A stretch of DNA of 6,970 bases, from positions 1 through 6,970 of the forward strand of contig ONEU01000042.1 in assembly GCA_900316925.1 (NCBI GenBank), in the 5' to 3' direction. The number at the start of each line of letters is the position of its first letter. Position 1 is the first letter of the stretch. Below the pieces are notes generated by a model. It did not search any database, was not told the origin of the DNA, and saw only the letters and a list, made by a program, of their open reading frames with translations. Source of the DNA: an uncultured Eubacteriales bacterium (lineage in GTDB: Bacteria > Bacillota > Clostridia > Oscillospirales > Acutalibacteraceae). Shown here piece by piece: positions 6,841-6,970 of this stretch. Made by a program: the position numbers and the translations under genes.

Positions 6841-6848
6841 CCTCCTTT
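6841..6848 (-). promoter_or_regulatory. Strong ribosome binding site deciding the cardiolipin synthase start
   Basis: On the - strand AAAGGAGG lies 6 bases before the ATG at 6834 and is a near-perfect match to the 16S rRNA tail. It lies within the longer frame that begins at 6864, so the longer start is unlikely to be used. Confidence 0.85.
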
Positions 6849-6883
6849 CTCCACGAAAATCCATTCTGACCTGTCAGTTCCCA

Positions 6884-6919
6884 GGGAAAACCTTTTTCTG
6901 GCGAAAAAAAGGTTTTCCC
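6884..6919. repeat. Perfect 14-bp inverted repeat upstream of cardiolipin synthase
   Basis: GGGAAAACCTTTTT (6884-6897) and AAAAAGGTTTTCCC (6906-6919) flank an 8-base loop. T-runs lie inside the stem, not after it, so it is not a typical terminator. The following GGACCCCTTTCC, together with the palindrome, resembles dispersed intergenic palindromes that I recall from Clostridia genomes. It could lie in the cls leader or end an upstream transcript beyond the window. Confidence 0.7.
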
Positions 6920-6970
6920 CGGACCCCTTTCCAAAATTCGCTGCGGAATAAGCCTTGCAGGAATTGGTAA

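Overview
The window looks like a piece of chromosome from a Gram-positive Clostridia-type bacterium, probably a gut Lachnospiraceae or Oscillospiraceae relative. The reasons are roughly half GC content, strong AGGAGG-type ribosome binding sites, SigA-type promoters with extended -10 elements, and a surface lipoprotein, a YkuD L,D-transpeptidase and a three-helix cardiolipin synthase of the low-GC Gram-positive kind. The lineage is inferred from protein style only; there is no rRNA or tRNA to fix it.

The left part (about 1-2720) holds two decayed genes that converge. On the + strand, 162-1622 is a TIR-domain gene whose restored product is a TIR domain, a transmembrane helix and a run of MORN-like repeats. 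It carries two opposite frame changes that put the membrane helix out of frame, and a TGA at the exact place of a conserved repeat tryptophan. On the - strand, 2722-1626 is the remnant of a two-helix membrane protein with tandem TrkA-N/RCK-like nucleotide-binding domains. It has three frameshifts and one stop, and it breaks off 3 bases from the end of the TIR gene. The TIR gene still has a near-consensus promoter and a good ribosome binding site.

The right part (2875-6834) holds three intact envelope genes. A lipoprotein of unknown function (- strand) is divergent from an L,D-transpeptidase (+ strand), with a promoter for each visible in the 194-base gap. The transpeptidase converges on a cardiolipin synthase (- strand) through a shared bidirectional terminator. 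A second hairpin with the same sequence core lies after the lipoprotein gene. A perfect 14-bp inverted repeat lies upstream of cardiolipin synthase.

The envelope genes would act on anionic phospholipid synthesis and peptidoglycan 3-3 cross-linking. The lipoprotein's role is unknown. The most interesting part is the dead or dying TIR plus channel-like pair, which may be the relic of a nucleotide-signalling or conflict system. All lesions lie in the left 2.7 kb and none in the right 4 kb, which argues for real decay rather than general sequencing error.
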